Shown: positions 1 to 7,388 of the stretch, one piece after another
How the letters are laid out: every line of letters starts with the position of its first letter
Position numbering within the stretch: position 1 is the first letter of the stretch
DNA from: Bacillota bacterium
GTDB taxonomy: Bacteria; Bacillota; Clostridia; Tissierellales; MES13
Assembly: GCA_009711785.1 (NCBI GenBank)
Contig: VENA01000011.1
Coordinates: 1-42,033 of the forward strand
Direction: 5' to 3'
Length of the DNA stretch: 42,033 bases
Position numbers and translations under genes: made by a program
The notes under the pieces: model-generated
Databases searched by the model: none
Told to the model about the DNA's origin: nothing
The model's input: the letters and a program-made list of their open reading frames with translations, nothing else

Positions 1-141
1 AAGGATATAATTAACTGTTACAGTAATAAATGGAGTTATATATTCTATAAATTAGACACTAAACCAAAAGTATGAAAAAAATTTGACAGTTATACTAAAA
101 TAGAATAAACTACATGGGAATAGTAATTTGGAGGGGAAATA

Positions 142-1161
142 ATGGATATAAAATTTGAAAACAAAGGTGTCTTTGTATTATGCGTATTAGTAGTATTAAG
201 CTTAGTATCGATAGGCGTATACGATAATATGGTTAAAGATGTTTTTGTTGTGGTTGATGGCGAGGGTATAAACCATAAAACCACAGAAGAGACTGTAAAA
301 GATGTTTTAAATGAACTTGAAATTGACATAAAAGAATATGACTACATAAATCAGGGGTTAACTAATAGCCTAACTGATGAAACAGAGATAATAATAAAAA
401 AAGCAGTACCTGTAAAGGTAAAAACAAAAGATAAGGAACTAAAAATTTATACCACTGCTGAAACTGTTAAGGAAATGTTAGATAATAAAAATATCTCCTA
501 TGATATGGATGATAAAATAAATCCTAGCTTAAAAGAGAATATAAAATCGAATATGGAGATAGAAATAACAGAGGTTATAAAGAGTCTAGAAATAAAAACT
601 AAAAAGATACCATTTTCAACTTTAATTGAGAATAATGAGAACTTAGAAATAGGAAAAGAAAAGGTAAAAAGAACAGGTGAATCTGGAATTAAAAAAGAAA
701 CAATAAAAAAAGTTTATGAAAATGGAGAGTTAATAAGAGAGATTATAGTTAGTGAGGAAATTCTAAAAGACCCTGTGGCTGAAATATTAGAAAAGGGACA
801 AAAGGATATGTTTGTTTCATCAAGGGGAAAAACTAGATTCAATAAAACTATGGAAATGAATGCAACGGCCTATGATTTATCTTACCAAAGTACAGGGAAA
901 AGACCTGGAGATAAATACTATGGTATAACAGCTTCAGGAACAAAGGCTAGACCAGGAGTTGTTGCTGTTGATCCTAGGGTTATCCCATTAGGTACAAAGC
1001 TATATGTAAAATCTTTAGACGGTTCTAAGGATTATGGTTTTGCAATAGCAGAAGATACAGGATCTGCCATAAAGGGTAATAGAATTGATTTATTCTATGA
1101 AAGTCATAGTAAGGCTTTAGCCTTTGGAAGAAGAAAAGTAAAGGTATATATACTAGATTAA
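142..1161 (+). CDS. yabE: YabE-like cell wall protein (DUF348, G5, 3D domains)
   Basis: Membrane-anchored cell-wall protein of the YabE/Rpf-like group. A hydrophobic N-terminal segment (about residues 9-27) should anchor or export it. Two DUF348-like stretches follow (about 35-140), then a G5-like region (about 150-215) and a C-terminal 3D domain (about 235-339). The conserved Asp residues of the 3D domain are visible in VAVDPRVIPLGTKLYV, AEDTGSAIKGNRIDLF and nearby. 3D domains belong to the lytic transglycosylase/MltA fold, so a role in peptidoglycan remodelling or spore outgrowth is likely from family knowledge. GGAGGGG precedes the ATG. The order yabE-rnmV-ksgA is a classic Firmicute cluster and supports the call. 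A hairpin terminator follows the stop. Confidence 0.9.
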   Translation: MDIKFENKGVFVLCVLVVLSLVSIGVYDNMVKDVFVVVDGEGINHKTTEETVKDVLNELEIDIKEYDYINQGLTNSLTDETEIIIKKAVPVKVKTKDKELKIYTTAETVKEMLDNKNISYDMDDKINPSLKENIKSNMEIEITEVIKSLEIKTKKIPFSTLIENNENLEIGKEKVKRTGESGIKKETIKKVYENGELIREIIVSEEILKDPVAEILEKGQKDMFVSSRGKTRFNKTMEMNATAYDLSYQSTGKRPGDKYYGITASGTKARPGVVAVDPRVIPLGTKLYVKSLDGSKDYGFAIAEDTGSAIKGNRIDLFYESHSKALAFGRRKVKVYILD

Positions 1162-1192
1162 GGGCAGATTTCTGCCCTTTTTATTTTTACAA
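1160..1192 (+). terminator. Rho-independent terminator after yabE
   Basis: AGGGCAGA pairs with TCTGCCCT around a very short loop and is followed by a T-rich tract directly after the stop codon of yabE. Confidence 0.85.
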
Positions 1193-1244
1193 TTATACAT
1201 TTTGGATGTATAATAAGAATAGTTTTTATTAAGGAGTTGAAAAT

Positions 1245-1784
1245 ATGATTAAGGAGATAATAGTAGTTGAAGGAAAAGATGATGTAGCTGCTGTAAAAAA
1301 GGCAGTGGATGCTGAAATAATTACAACAAGTGGATTTGGTTTTCCTGATGATTTAATAGATAGAATACGTTTTGCCCAAGAAAGAAGAGGGGTTATTGTA
1401 TTTACAGATCCTGATTATGCAGGAGAAAAGATACGCAAATTAATATCAAAGGAAGTTAAAAATCTAAAACATGCATTTTTACCTAGGGATAAAGCTACTA
1501 AAGATGATAATATAGGAATTGAAAATGCAAAAAAAGAGGATATAATAGAGGCTTTAAATAATGCTAGAGTTGAATCAACTTTAGCTAGAGATGAATTTAG
1601 TAAAAAGGATCTAATAAAAAATCGATTGGTTGGGAGTAAAAATGCATCTAAAAATAGGGATGAGTTAGGAAGGATTTTAGGAATTGGTTATTGTAATTCT
1701 AAACAATTTATAAAAAGACTAAATAACTATGGTATAACAAGGGATGAATTTAATAAAGCTATTGGGAGGATAAAAAATGGATAA
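1245..1784 (+). CDS. rnmV: Ribonuclease M5
   Basis: Ribonuclease M5 matures the 5S rRNA precursor in Firmicutes. The protein has the N-terminal Toprim domain: VVEGKDD near residue 8 carries the catalytic Glu, and FTDPDYAGEKIR near residue 55 carries the Asp-x-Asp metal site. Its 179 residues are typical of the family. The ATG follows an AAGGAG ribosome site. The gene overlaps the start of ksgA by eight bases, so the two are probably translated together, as in other Firmicutes. Confidence 0.95.
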   Translation: MIKEIIVVEGKDDVAAVKKAVDAEIITTSGFGFPDDLIDRIRFAQERRGVIVFTDPDYAGEKIRKLISKEVKNLKHAFLPRDKATKDDNIGIENAKKEDIIEALNNARVESTLARDEFSKKDLIKNRLVGSKNASKNRDELGRILGIGYCNSKQFIKRLNNYGITRDEFNKAIGRIKNG

Positions 1785-2643
1785 ACTATATTCACCTAGG
1801 GTTACAAAGGATGTATTAAATAAACATGGATTTAGATTATCAAAATCCCTAGGACAAAACTTTCTTATTGATGGAAATATTATCGATAAGATATGTGAAG
1901 GTGCAGAAATTGAAAATGATGATTTGTGTTTAGAGATAGGGCCAGGTATAGGAACATTAACCCAAGGACTTTTAGAAAGGGCTAAAAAGGTATTAGCCAT
2001 TGAAATAGATAAAAAGCTTATACCTGTACTTAATGATACATTAGGAGATTATAATAATTTAGAAATAATCAATGGAGATGTATTGAAATTAGATTTAAAA
2101 AATGTAATAAATGAAAAACTAGGTGATAAAAAAATAAAAGTTGCAGCTAATTTACCCTACTACATAACAACACCAATTGTAATGAAATTATTAGAAGAAA
2201 AACTTAATATAAAAAAAATAGTTGTTATGGTACAAAAAGAAGTAGCTATGAGAATGCAAGCAGAACCTGGTACAAAGGATTATGGAGCATTATCTATAGC
2301 AGTTCAGTATTATAGTAATCCAGAGATAGTTACTATTGTTCCTAACAATGTATTTATACCAAAACCAAAGGTTGATTCAGCAGTTATAGCCTTAAATGTA
2401 TATGATGAACCTAAAGTTAAGGTTAAGGATGAAAAACTAATGTTTGAAGTGGTTAAAGCAGCCTTTGGAAAAAGAAGAAAGACACTTGCTAATTCATTAA
2501 GTTCTAGTAGTTTAAATATAGAAAAAAGTAAAATAAAAGAAATATTAAATTCAGTTGATATTGACCCAAGACTTAGGGGAGAAAAACTTTCAATTGAACA
2601 GTATGCAAAAATAGCTGATAAAATCGTAGAGTTAAACTTATAA
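1777..2643 (+). CDS. rsmA (ksgA): 16S rRNA (adenine(1518)-N(6)/adenine(1519)-N(6)) dimethyltransferase
   Basis: KsgA dimethylates two adjacent adenosines in the 3' hairpin of 16S rRNA, using S-adenosylmethionine. The sequence shows GQNFLIDGNIIDKI (about residues 26-39), the SAM-binding LEIGPGIGTLTQGL (about 51-64), the acidic end of the second strand in AIEIDKKL, and the catalytic NLPYYITTPI (about 126-135). Its 288 residues match the family. It overlaps rnmV and closes the yabE-rnmV-ksgA group. No strong terminator is seen before the next promoter. Confidence 0.96.
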   Translation: MDKLYSPRVTKDVLNKHGFRLSKSLGQNFLIDGNIIDKICEGAEIENDDLCLEIGPGIGTLTQGLLERAKKVLAIEIDKKLIPVLNDTLGDYNNLEIINGDVLKLDLKNVINEKLGDKKIKVAANLPYYITTPIVMKLLEEKLNIKKIVVMVQKEVAMRMQAEPGTKDYGALSIAVQYYSNPEIVTIVPNNVFIPKPKVDSAVIALNVYDEPKVKVKDEKLMFEVVKAAFGKRRKTLANSLSSSSLNIEKSKIKEILNSVDIDPRLRGEKLSIEQYAKIADKIVELNL

Positions 2644-2672
2644 AATTAGTAGCAAATATGATTATATATTGA

Positions 2673-2720
2673 TTGACAGGCATAATTATATTTGCTATAA
2701 TTAGTTCGGTACCGTACGAA
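2673..2720 (+). promoter_or_regulatory. Sigma-A promoter with MarR operator (site 1)
   Basis: TTGACA at 2673-2678 and TATAAT at 2696-2701 are separated by 17 bases, a perfect consensus. The partly palindromic TTCGGTACCGTACGAA at 2705-2720 starts three bases after the -10 box, over the expected transcription start. A very similar 16-base site lies in front of the nitroreductase, so this is the probable autorepression site of the MarR protein. Confidence 0.75.
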
Positions 2721-2736
2721 TAGGAGTGAAACAATA

Positions 2737-3171
2737 ATGAGTATTGATTGCATAATTGGTAAGATTAATTTGATTAGTTCTGTTGCAGATAGTTATATAA
2801 AAAAAAGAATAAAAGAAGAAAAACTACCAATATTGAGAAGTCATATTCCATTATTTTATATATTACCTGAAAATGGTGAAGGTATGCTCTTTAGTGAACT
2901 TAAAGAAAGATGGCAGATTTCAAAGTCTTCTTTATCTGATATTATAAATAGATATGAAAGTCATAAGTTAATTAATAAATGTCAGTGTAGTGAAGATAAA
3001 AGGAGTATAATCTTAAGCTTAACGAAGGAAGCTATTGATATAAAAATTAAATTAGAAGAAATTGAAGAGGAGTTTTTAGACTTATTACTTGTAGATTTTG
3101 AAAAAGAGGAAAGAAAAAACTTTGAAGATAGCTTAAATAAGGCTCTAAACAATAGTAAAAAAATACTGTAG
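2737..3171 (+). CDS. MarR-family transcriptional regulator
   Basis: A 144-residue winged-helix protein of the MarR family. The helix-turn-helix and wing are visible at about residues 55-95: LKERWQISKSSLSDIINRYESHKLINKC, followed by the wing motif SEDKRSIILSLT. The C-terminal helices form the usual dimer interface. It is followed by a nitroreductase, and both genes have the same operator-like site at their promoters. It therefore probably represses itself and the nitroreductase until a ligand, perhaps a quinone or electrophile, releases it. Cysteines lie near residue 5 and in the CQCSEDKR wing, so thiol-based sensing is possible but not shown. Confidence 0.88.
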   Translation: MSIDCIIGKINLISSVADSYIKKRIKEEKLPILRSHIPLFYILPENGEGMLFSELKERWQISKSSLSDIINRYESHKLINKCQCSEDKRSIILSLTKEAIDIKIKLEEIEEEFLDLLLVDFEKEERKNFEDSLNKALNNSKKIL

Positions 3172-3185
3172 AAGTATTTATTTAT

Positions 3186-3209
3186 TATAATAATTCGTAC
3201 GAGTACGAA
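3186..3209 (+). promoter_or_regulatory. MarR operator (site 2) overlapping nitroreductase promoter
   Basis: TTCGTACGAGTACGAA at 3194-3209 has seven-base inverted arms and starts two bases after a TATAAT at 3186-3191. It matches the site in front of the MarR gene at most positions and has the same placement relative to the -10 box. The -35 region is weak. Confidence 0.7.
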
Positions 3210-3230
3210 CAAATAAGAGGAGGCAATGAA

Positions 3231-3791
3231 ATGAACGAAGTATTAAAAGTAATAAAACAAAGAAGGACGACTAGAAAATTTAAAAAGGAACAAATAAAGG
3301 ATAAAGAATTAGATACAATATTAGAAGCTGGTCTTTATGCACCTAGTGCCCATAATAATCAATCTTGGAATTTTACTGTAATTCAAGATGAAAATCTTTT
3401 AGATGAGTTAAATATAAACACAAAAAACATAGCAAAATCATTTCCAGATGAAACCATAAAAAAGATGGCTAACAATGAAAAGTTTGATATTTTTTACAAT
3501 GCTCCAACGGTTGTAGTTGTATCGGGTAAAAATGATGCGATGATGCCACAGATAGATTGCGCAGCAGCAACGGAAAATATGTTAATTGCAGCAGAATCAT
3601 TAGATATAGGTGCCTGTTGGAATGGTATGGTAGGATTTTTATTTAATAGTGAGAGAAAGAATGAGTATATAGAAAAATTAAATATACCAGAGGGTTATAC
3701 ACCATATTATGCAGTAGCCTTAGGTTATAAAAAAGTTAATGTTACTAATACTTTAAAAAGAAAAGAAAATTCAATTCAATATATAAAATAA
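3231..3791 (+). CDS. Nitroreductase-family FMN oxidoreductase
   Basis: A 186-residue flavoprotein of the nitroreductase family (FMN-dependent, NAD(P)H-using). The N-terminal RRTTRKF and the APSAHNNQSWNFTVI segment (about residues 36-51) are the FMN phosphate- and ring-binding regions. The Gly-rich DIGACWNGMVGF (about 125-136) and the C-terminal VALGYKK (about 161-167) also fit. It starts at an ATG behind AGAGGAGG. The MarR protein and its operator just upstream suggest induction by a toxic aromatic or electrophilic compound. The natural substrate cannot be read from the sequence. Confidence 0.92.
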   Translation: MNEVLKVIKQRRTTRKFKKEQIKDKELDTILEAGLYAPSAHNNQSWNFTVIQDENLLDELNINTKNIAKSFPDETIKKMANNEKFDIFYNAPTVVVVSGKNDAMMPQIDCAAATENMLIAAESLDIGACWNGMVGFLFNSERKNEYIEKLNIPEGYTPYYAVALGYKKVNVTNTLKRKENSIQYIK

Positions 3792-3820
3792 TTTAAAATT
3801 TTTTAAAAGGAGAATGTAAA

Positions 3821-4039
3821 ATGGAAGAAAAAATAAAACAATCATTAAAAAAAATACGTCCAATTCTTCAAAGGGATGGTGGCGATGTAGAATTTATAAG
3901 AGAGAATGAAGGTGTAGTAAGTGTCAAGTTAAAGGGAGCTTGTGGTAATTGTCCAGGTGCAAAAATGACACTTAAAATGGTTATCGAAAAGACACTTAAG
4001 AATGAAATAGATGGAGTAAAAGAAGTAAAAGCTATATAA
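3821..4039 (+). CDS. NifU C-terminal-domain Fe-S scaffold/carrier protein
   Basis: A 72-residue protein consisting only of the NifU C-terminal domain. The cluster-binding CGNCPGAKMTLK motif (Cys-x-x-Cys near residues 41-44) and the N-terminal IRPILQRDGGDVEFI are typical. Such stand-alone proteins carry or assemble Fe-S clusters. It begins 29 bases after the nitroreductase stop behind an AAGGAG site, so it may share that transcript. Confidence 0.93.
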   Translation: MEEKIKQSLKKIRPILQRDGGDVEFIRENEGVVSVKLKGACGNCPGAKMTLKMVIEKTLKNEIDGVKEVKAI

Positions 4040-4125
4040 TATTTATATTTTTTTATAAATTTAGTTCACTTTTTGTCCCAGACACATATATTTATAATAA
4101 GGATTTAAAAGGAGGGACGAAAGGT

Positions 4126-5529
4126 ATGTCAGGAAGTTATTTAAGAAAATTTATTATACTAAAATCGTTAGCTAACAATACTAAAAAAAGCCCTAAGGGA
4201 CATACTAAATTAGAGATAAGAGACGGAAAGGGTAAAGCATATTTTAATATAGAAGGTATAAAGGATATTAAAAACACAGATACACTATTTAAGGCTTTCT
4301 TTTTGTCTAATAAAGAAAATGTCTATGCAGGTTCAATAAAAATTAAGGATAATGGCAAAGGCAGCTTTGAGTGGAGGTTTAATCCAAGCTCCATAGGAGA
4401 AACTGATCTATCAATAGATGATATTAAAGGAGTATTAATAAAATCTGTAAGTGTAGATAGAAAAGATAATGTGGATATAAAATTAGCAGGCTACATAGAT
4501 AATGATGATGGAAGTTTAGAATCTATGGTAGAAAGAGTAGATGAAAAATTAAGGAAAGAAGAGCCAAAGAAGGAAGAGCCAAAGAAGGAAGAGCCAAAGA
4601 AGGAAGAGCCAAAGAAGGAAGAGCCAAAGAAGGAAGAGCCAAAGAAGGAAGAGCCAAAGAAGGAAGAGCCAAAGAAGGAAGAGCCAAAGAAGGAAGAACC
4701 AAAGAAGGAAGAACCAAAGAAGGAAGAACCAAAGAAGGAAGAACCAAAGAAGGAAGAACCAAAGAAGGAAGAGCCAAAGAAAGAAGAACCAAAGAAGGAA
4801 GAGCCAAAGAAAGAAGAGCCTAAAAAGGAAGAACCTGAAGAAGAACCGGTGAAAAAAGAAAAAATAGAGCAAGTAAAAGAAGAGATACAAAGGGATAAAC
4901 TTAATGATTTAAGAAAAAAAGGAAAAAATTATCCTGAAATAGAAGATAAGAAGGATTATTTTACTAAAGATGGTGAAAAAGCTTATAAAAGATATCAGGA
5001 ATTTAAAAATAATCAAAGTGAAAATATAGATGATTATTATGGTGCAGAAATAAAAGATGATAATTATAAAAATAATGCTAAAAAATATTGTGAACAGATT
5101 ACAAATTATGCTTTAAATATATTAAAATATTTCAATAAAGTAGAGCCGTTTGAAAGAGGACCTAAAGGTTATACATGGTGGGAAATCCAGTATGATAGAA
5201 GAAATGAATATAGAGGATTTTTACCCTTTTACAATTATATAGTAAATATGTATTATCCTTATATGTCCATGGGAAGAGTTACAACTTGTCAAAGACTTAT
5301 GAAAAAATATAGGCATTATCTCTTTGGAATGAAAAAAGAAAATGATGAAGTAAAATACTATGTATATGCTATACCTGGAATATTTAAAAGGGAAGAACAA
5401 CCCTACAGGGGTATGACTGGATTTACTACATGGTATGAAGGTAATAAAAATCCAGGATATTGGTTGCTTCATATAGATCCTGTATCTGGACAGATAATGA
5501 CACCATTAAAACCTACAAACCCAAAATAA
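4126..5529 (+). CDS. Unrecognised protein with long KKEEP tandem repeat
   Basis: A 467-residue protein of unknown function. The N-terminal part (about 1-140) looks like a small beta-rich domain: SPKGHTKLEIRDGKGKAYF, then KGSFEWRF. Residues about 143-240 are a near-perfect KKEEP pentapeptide repeat of about 19 units. The C-terminal part (about 290-467) is rich in Tyr and Trp (for example YTWWEIQYDRRNEY, MTGFTTWYEGNKNPGYW). No signal peptide or membrane segment is seen, and the charged repeat should act as an extended spacer. The aromatic tail and the lack of a signal would fit an internal, perhaps spore-associated, protein; that is a guess. A terminator follows directly. Confidence 0.75.
   Translation: MSGSYLRKFIILKSLANNTKKSPKGHTKLEIRDGKGKAYFNIEGIKDIKNTDTLFKAFFLSNKENVYAGSIKIKDNGKGSFEWRFNPSSIGETDLSIDDIKGVLIKSVSVDRKDNVDIKLAGYIDNDDGSLESMVERVDEKLRKEEPKKEEPKKEEPKKEEPKKEEPKKEEPKKEEPKKEEPKKEEPKKEEPKKEEPKKEEPKKEEPKKEEPKKEEPKKEEPKKEEPKKEEPKKEEPEEEPVKKEKIEQVKEEIQRDKLNDLRKKGKNYPEIEDKKDYFTKDGEKAYKRYQEFKNNQSENIDDYYGAEIKDDNYKNNAKKYCEQITNYALNILKYFNKVEPFERGPKGYTWWEIQYDRRNEYRGFLPFYNYIVNMYYPYMSMGRVTTCQRLMKKYRHYLFGMKKENDEVKYYVYAIPGIFKREEQPYRGMTGFTTWYEGNKNPGYWLLHIDPVSGQIMTPLKPTNPK
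4561..4845 (+). repeat. 15-bp tandem repeat encoding KKEEP
   Basis: About 19 copies of a 15-bp unit (GAGCCAAAGAAGGAA and close variants) lie in frame inside the gene. The first nine or so units are identical, later ones swap GAG for GAA, and the last few diverge further. This suggests recent expansion from the 5' side. The reverse strand is open in two frames only because of the repeat. Confidence 0.95.
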
Positions 5530-5556
5530 AGATCCCAAAAAAGGGGTCTTTTTTCT
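5530..5556 (+). terminator. Terminator after the KKEEP-repeat gene
   Basis: AGATCCC pairs with GGGGTCT across an A-rich loop and is followed by TTTTTT. Confidence 0.8.
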
Positions 5557-5649
5557 TTTGAATGATTAAAAAAGATAATAACAGGGTATTATAGAAATAT
5601 ATGATAACATATAATAAGATTATAGAAAAAAATTATAGGAGGTTTTGAT

Positions 5650-5874
5650 ATGGCCAATGTAACTATATACACAAGTAACACTTGACCCCACTGCACTACT
5701 GCTAAGCAGTACCTTTCGGAGAAAGGTGTAGATTACAATGAGAAAAACATTCAAACAGATCCCAGTGCAAGAAAAGAATTAATAAAGAAAGGATATATGG
5801 GAGTTCCTGTTATTATAGTTGATGACGAAGAGATAGTAGGTTTTGATAAAAACAGATTAGAAGAATTAATTTAG
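5650..5874 (+). CDS. Glutaredoxin-like selenoprotein (in-frame UGA read as Sec)
   Basis: A 74-residue glutaredoxin-fold protein whose active site reads U-P-H-C, with TGA at 5683-5685 (codon 12) where the two neighbouring paralogues have Cys. The frame stays open to TAG on both sides of the TGA and matches the paralogues throughout, including the cis-Pro segment GVPVIIVDDEE and the end VGFDKNRLEEL. The start has its own TATAGGAGG site. Just after the TGA, the DNA departs strongly from the AT-rich codon choice of the Cys paralogues and can form hairpins, as expected for a bacterial SECIS. Selenol-based thiol-disulphide or peroxide chemistry is likely. A strong terminator overlaps the stop. Confidence 0.88.
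5686..5735 (+). promoter_or_regulatory. Probable bacterial SECIS of the glutaredoxin gene
   Basis: Downstream of the UGA, ACCTTT pairs with AAAGGT around the loop CGGAG at 5717-5721, about 32 bases after the UGA. A further hairpin (TACTGC/GCAGTA) lies between. The Cys paralogues have no such pairing at this position. Guanines in the apical loop fit bacterial SECIS elements. Confidence 0.65.
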
Positions 5875-5902
5875 ACCATGATTATGGTCTAAATTTTTTT
5901 TT
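5870..5902 (+). terminator. Terminator after the Sec-glutaredoxin
   Basis: TTTAGACCAT pairs perfectly with ATGGTCTAAA around GATT and is followed by a T tract. The 5' arm includes the stop codon. Confidence 0.9.
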
Positions 5903-5912
5903 ATAAAAAAAC

Positions 5913-5942
5913 TTGATTAGACATACCCCCAAAGGGTATAAT
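5913..5942 (+). promoter_or_regulatory. Promoter with CsoR-type operator before the Cys-glutaredoxins
   Basis: ATACCCCCAAAGGGTAT at 5923-5939 is an inverted repeat of the CsoR/CstR type. It overlaps TATAAT at 5937-5942, and TTGATT at 5913-5918 is the probable -35 box with 18-base spacing. Closely similar sites lie before ccdA, the HesB-like gene and copA. Confidence 0.75.
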
Positions 5943-5974
5943 AATAATAGAAATTAATATAGGAGGTTTTAAAT

Positions 5975-6199
5975 ATGGCAAATGTAACGATTTTTACAAG
6001 TAACACATGTCCACATTGTATATCAGCAAAGGAATATTTAAACGATAAAGGAATAAATTATAAAGAAAAAAATGTTCAAACGGATCCTAATGCAAGAAAG
6101 GAATTAATGAAAAAGGGATATATGGGAGTACCAGTAATAATAGTAGATGGAGAAGAAATGGTAGGATTTGATAAAAATAGATTAGATGAATTATTATAA
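5975..6199 (+). CDS. Glutaredoxin-like protein (Cys form, copy 1)
   Basis: A 74-residue glutaredoxin with the dithiol motif CPHC at residues 12-15, the cis-Pro segment GVPVIIVDGEE and the conserved GFDKNRL end. It differs from the next gene at only two residues, so the pair is a very recent tandem duplication. It also matches the upstream Sec-containing gene over its whole length. The ATG follows TATAGGAGG. Its promoter carries a CsoR-type site, suggesting induction under copper or persulfide stress. Confidence 0.95.
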   Translation: MANVTIFTSNTCPHCISAKEYLNDKGINYKEKNVQTDPNARKELMKKGYMGVPVIIVDGEEMVGFDKNRLDELL

Positions 6200-6213
6200 T
6201 AGGAGGTTTAAAT

Positions 6214-6438
6214 ATGGCAAATGTAACGATTTTTACAAGTAACACATGTCCACATTGTATATCAGCAAAGGAATATTTAAACGATAAAGGAATAAACTAT
6301 GAAGAAAAAAATGTCCAAACAGACCCTAATGCAAGAAAGGAATTAATGAAAAAGGGATATATGGGAGTACCAGTAATAATAGTAAATGGAGAAGAAATGG
6401 TAGGATTTGATAAAAATAGATTAGATGAATTATTATAA
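6214..6438 (+). CDS. Glutaredoxin-like protein (Cys form, copy 2)
   Basis: A 74-residue glutaredoxin with CPHC at residues 12-15. It differs from the copy immediately upstream by Lys-to-Glu in the middle and Asp-to-Asn before GEEMVG. It starts 14 bases after the stop of copy 1 with its own AGGAGG site, so both are on one transcript. A hairpin terminator shared with the converging DUF1858 gene ends the unit. Confidence 0.95.
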   Translation: MANVTIFTSNTCPHCISAKEYLNDKGINYEEKNVQTDPNARKELMKKGYMGVPVIIVNGEEMVGFDKNRLDELL

Positions 6439-6440
6439 TT

Positions 6441-6466
6441 AAAGCCCCAGCATATGCTGGGGCTTT
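6441..6466. terminator. Bidirectional terminator between glutaredoxin and DUF1858 gene
   Basis: AAAGCCCCAGCA pairs with TGCTGGGGCTTT. Flanking A and T tracts can serve both strands, and the two genes converge here. Confidence 0.85.
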
Positions 6467-6470
6467 AAAA

Positions 6471-6656
6471 TTATTCATTTAATGCTTTTACTAATTCGTC
6501 TAAATCAAGACCATGAACTTGTGCTGCTTGTTCTAAAGTTTCCATTTGAGAAGATGGACACCCTACACAACCCATTCCAAATCTCATTAATATTTCTGCT
6601 GCTTCTGGTTTTGTTTTTAATATGTCACCAATAAGCATATCTTTATTTATAGCCAT
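6471..6656 (-). CDS. DUF1858 redox-disulfide domain protein
   Basis: A 61-residue protein made of one DUF1858 domain. The family is described as a hybrid-cluster-protein-associated redox disulfide domain. The N-terminal DMLIGDILKTKPEAAEILMRFGMGC and the CVGC motif (about residues 30-33) are characteristic, and the two cysteines probably form a redox disulfide. The ATG has a good GGAGG site on the reverse strand. It converges on the glutaredoxins, consistent with a small thiol-redox island. Confidence 0.9.
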   Translation of the reverse strand: MAINKDMLIGDILKTKPEAAEILMRFGMGCVGCPSSQMETLEQAAQVHGLDLDELVKALNE

Positions 6657-6772
6657 TTAAAATTCCTCCTTTTTATCTTTTTAAAGTAACTTATAATTAT
6701 ATATACCTTAAAAAGTTTTTAAAAAACAAAAAATCACCTTAAAAAAGATATTATATTATTTTTTGTTTATTT

Positions 6773-6889
6773 TCAAGTCATTTTTATTATACTTATTAAG
6801 GAAATAATTATTACGCTAATAAATATAATAGAGATTATATTTAAAGTAAATCTTTTATCAGTGTTTGAGTTTTTTATAAATCGTACCAA
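6773..6889 (-). CDS. Possible 38-residue single-pass membrane protein
   Basis: On the reverse strand a TTG start (6889-6887) follows AGGAGG at a good distance and opens a 38-codon frame ending in TGA. The product has a polar, basic N-terminus (VRFIKNSNTDKRF) and one hydrophobic helix, NIISIIFISVIIISLISII. It lies in the 350-base gap upstream of the DUF1858 gene and in the same direction. No homologue is recognised. AT-rich DNA easily gives hydrophobic frames, so the ribosome site is the main support. Nothing else is seen in this gap. Confidence 0.35.
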   Translation of the reverse strand: MVRFIKNSNTDKRFTLNIISIIFISVIIISLISIIKMT

Positions 6890-7004
6890 AGATAAAACCT
6901 CCTAAAGGATATATTTAAAGTATTGCCAAAAGTAAATTTATTATTATATATATGAATACATTTCCAAAAAAAGGACAGTATATAAATGAAAGGAGGGTTT
7001 TATT

Positions 7005-7364
7005 TTGGAAAACAGAACTAAAGAAACTAGAGTTAATATTTTAAGTATTATAACTAGAGTAGTTTTAACAGCTTTAGTTGTTGCTGTTGCAGCTTTTTTG
7101 ACTCCTGGATTTAGTATTTCAAGTTTAGGGACTTTGTTGTTAGCTGCTATTGTTATATCTGTACTTGATTATTTAGTAGAAAGATTTACAGGGATAGATG
7201 CGACTCCCTTTGGAAGGGGAATAGTAGGATTTATAGTTGCGGCAGGTATTTTATATTTAACTAGTTATACAATTCAAGGATTTAATATTTCAATATTAAG
7301 TGCAATCATAGGTGCCCTTGCTATAGGTATAATTGATGCTATCCTTCCAGGAAGAGTTTTTTAA
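7005..7364 (+). CDS. Phage-holin-like (YvlD-type) membrane protein
   Basis: A 119-residue integral membrane protein of the Phage_holin_4_2/YvlD type. Four hydrophobic segments are visible, at about residues 13-33, 37-52, 69-86 and 93-113. The TTG start follows AGGAGGG. Proteins of this family are common on chromosomes away from prophages and have no settled function. No other phage genes are nearby. The gene is closed by a terminator, directly behind which the group II intron has inserted. Confidence 0.82.
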   Translation: MENRTKETRVNILSIITRVVLTALVVAVAAFLTPGFSISSLGTLLLAAIVISVLDYLVERFTGIDATPFGRGIVGFIVAAGILYLTSYTIQGFNISILSAIIGALAIGIIDAILPGRVF

Positions 7365-7388
7365 GATCGGCTAAGACCGATCTTTTTT
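7364..7388 (+). terminator. Terminator used as the intron insertion site
   Basis: AGATCGG pairs with CCGATCT and is followed by TTTTTT. The group II intron begins four bases after the T tract. Confidence 0.9.

Noticed and set aside
4561..4845. CRISPR-like regular repeat
   Set aside because: The 15-bp units are contiguous, in frame and without unique spacers, so they are a coding repeat.
4523..4890. Two long reverse-strand frames rich in Leu, Phe, Ser and Pro
   Set aside because: They are the mirror image of the KKEEP tandem repeat and have no ribosome site.
5650..5874. Glutaredoxin pseudogene with a nonsense mutation
   Set aside because: The single TGA stands exactly at the active-site Cys. 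The rest of the frame is intact, and a hairpin follows. The same pattern occurs in two other genes of the window.
7005..7364. Prophage remnant suggested by the holin-like gene
   Set aside because: No other phage genes are nearby, and this family is common outside phages.
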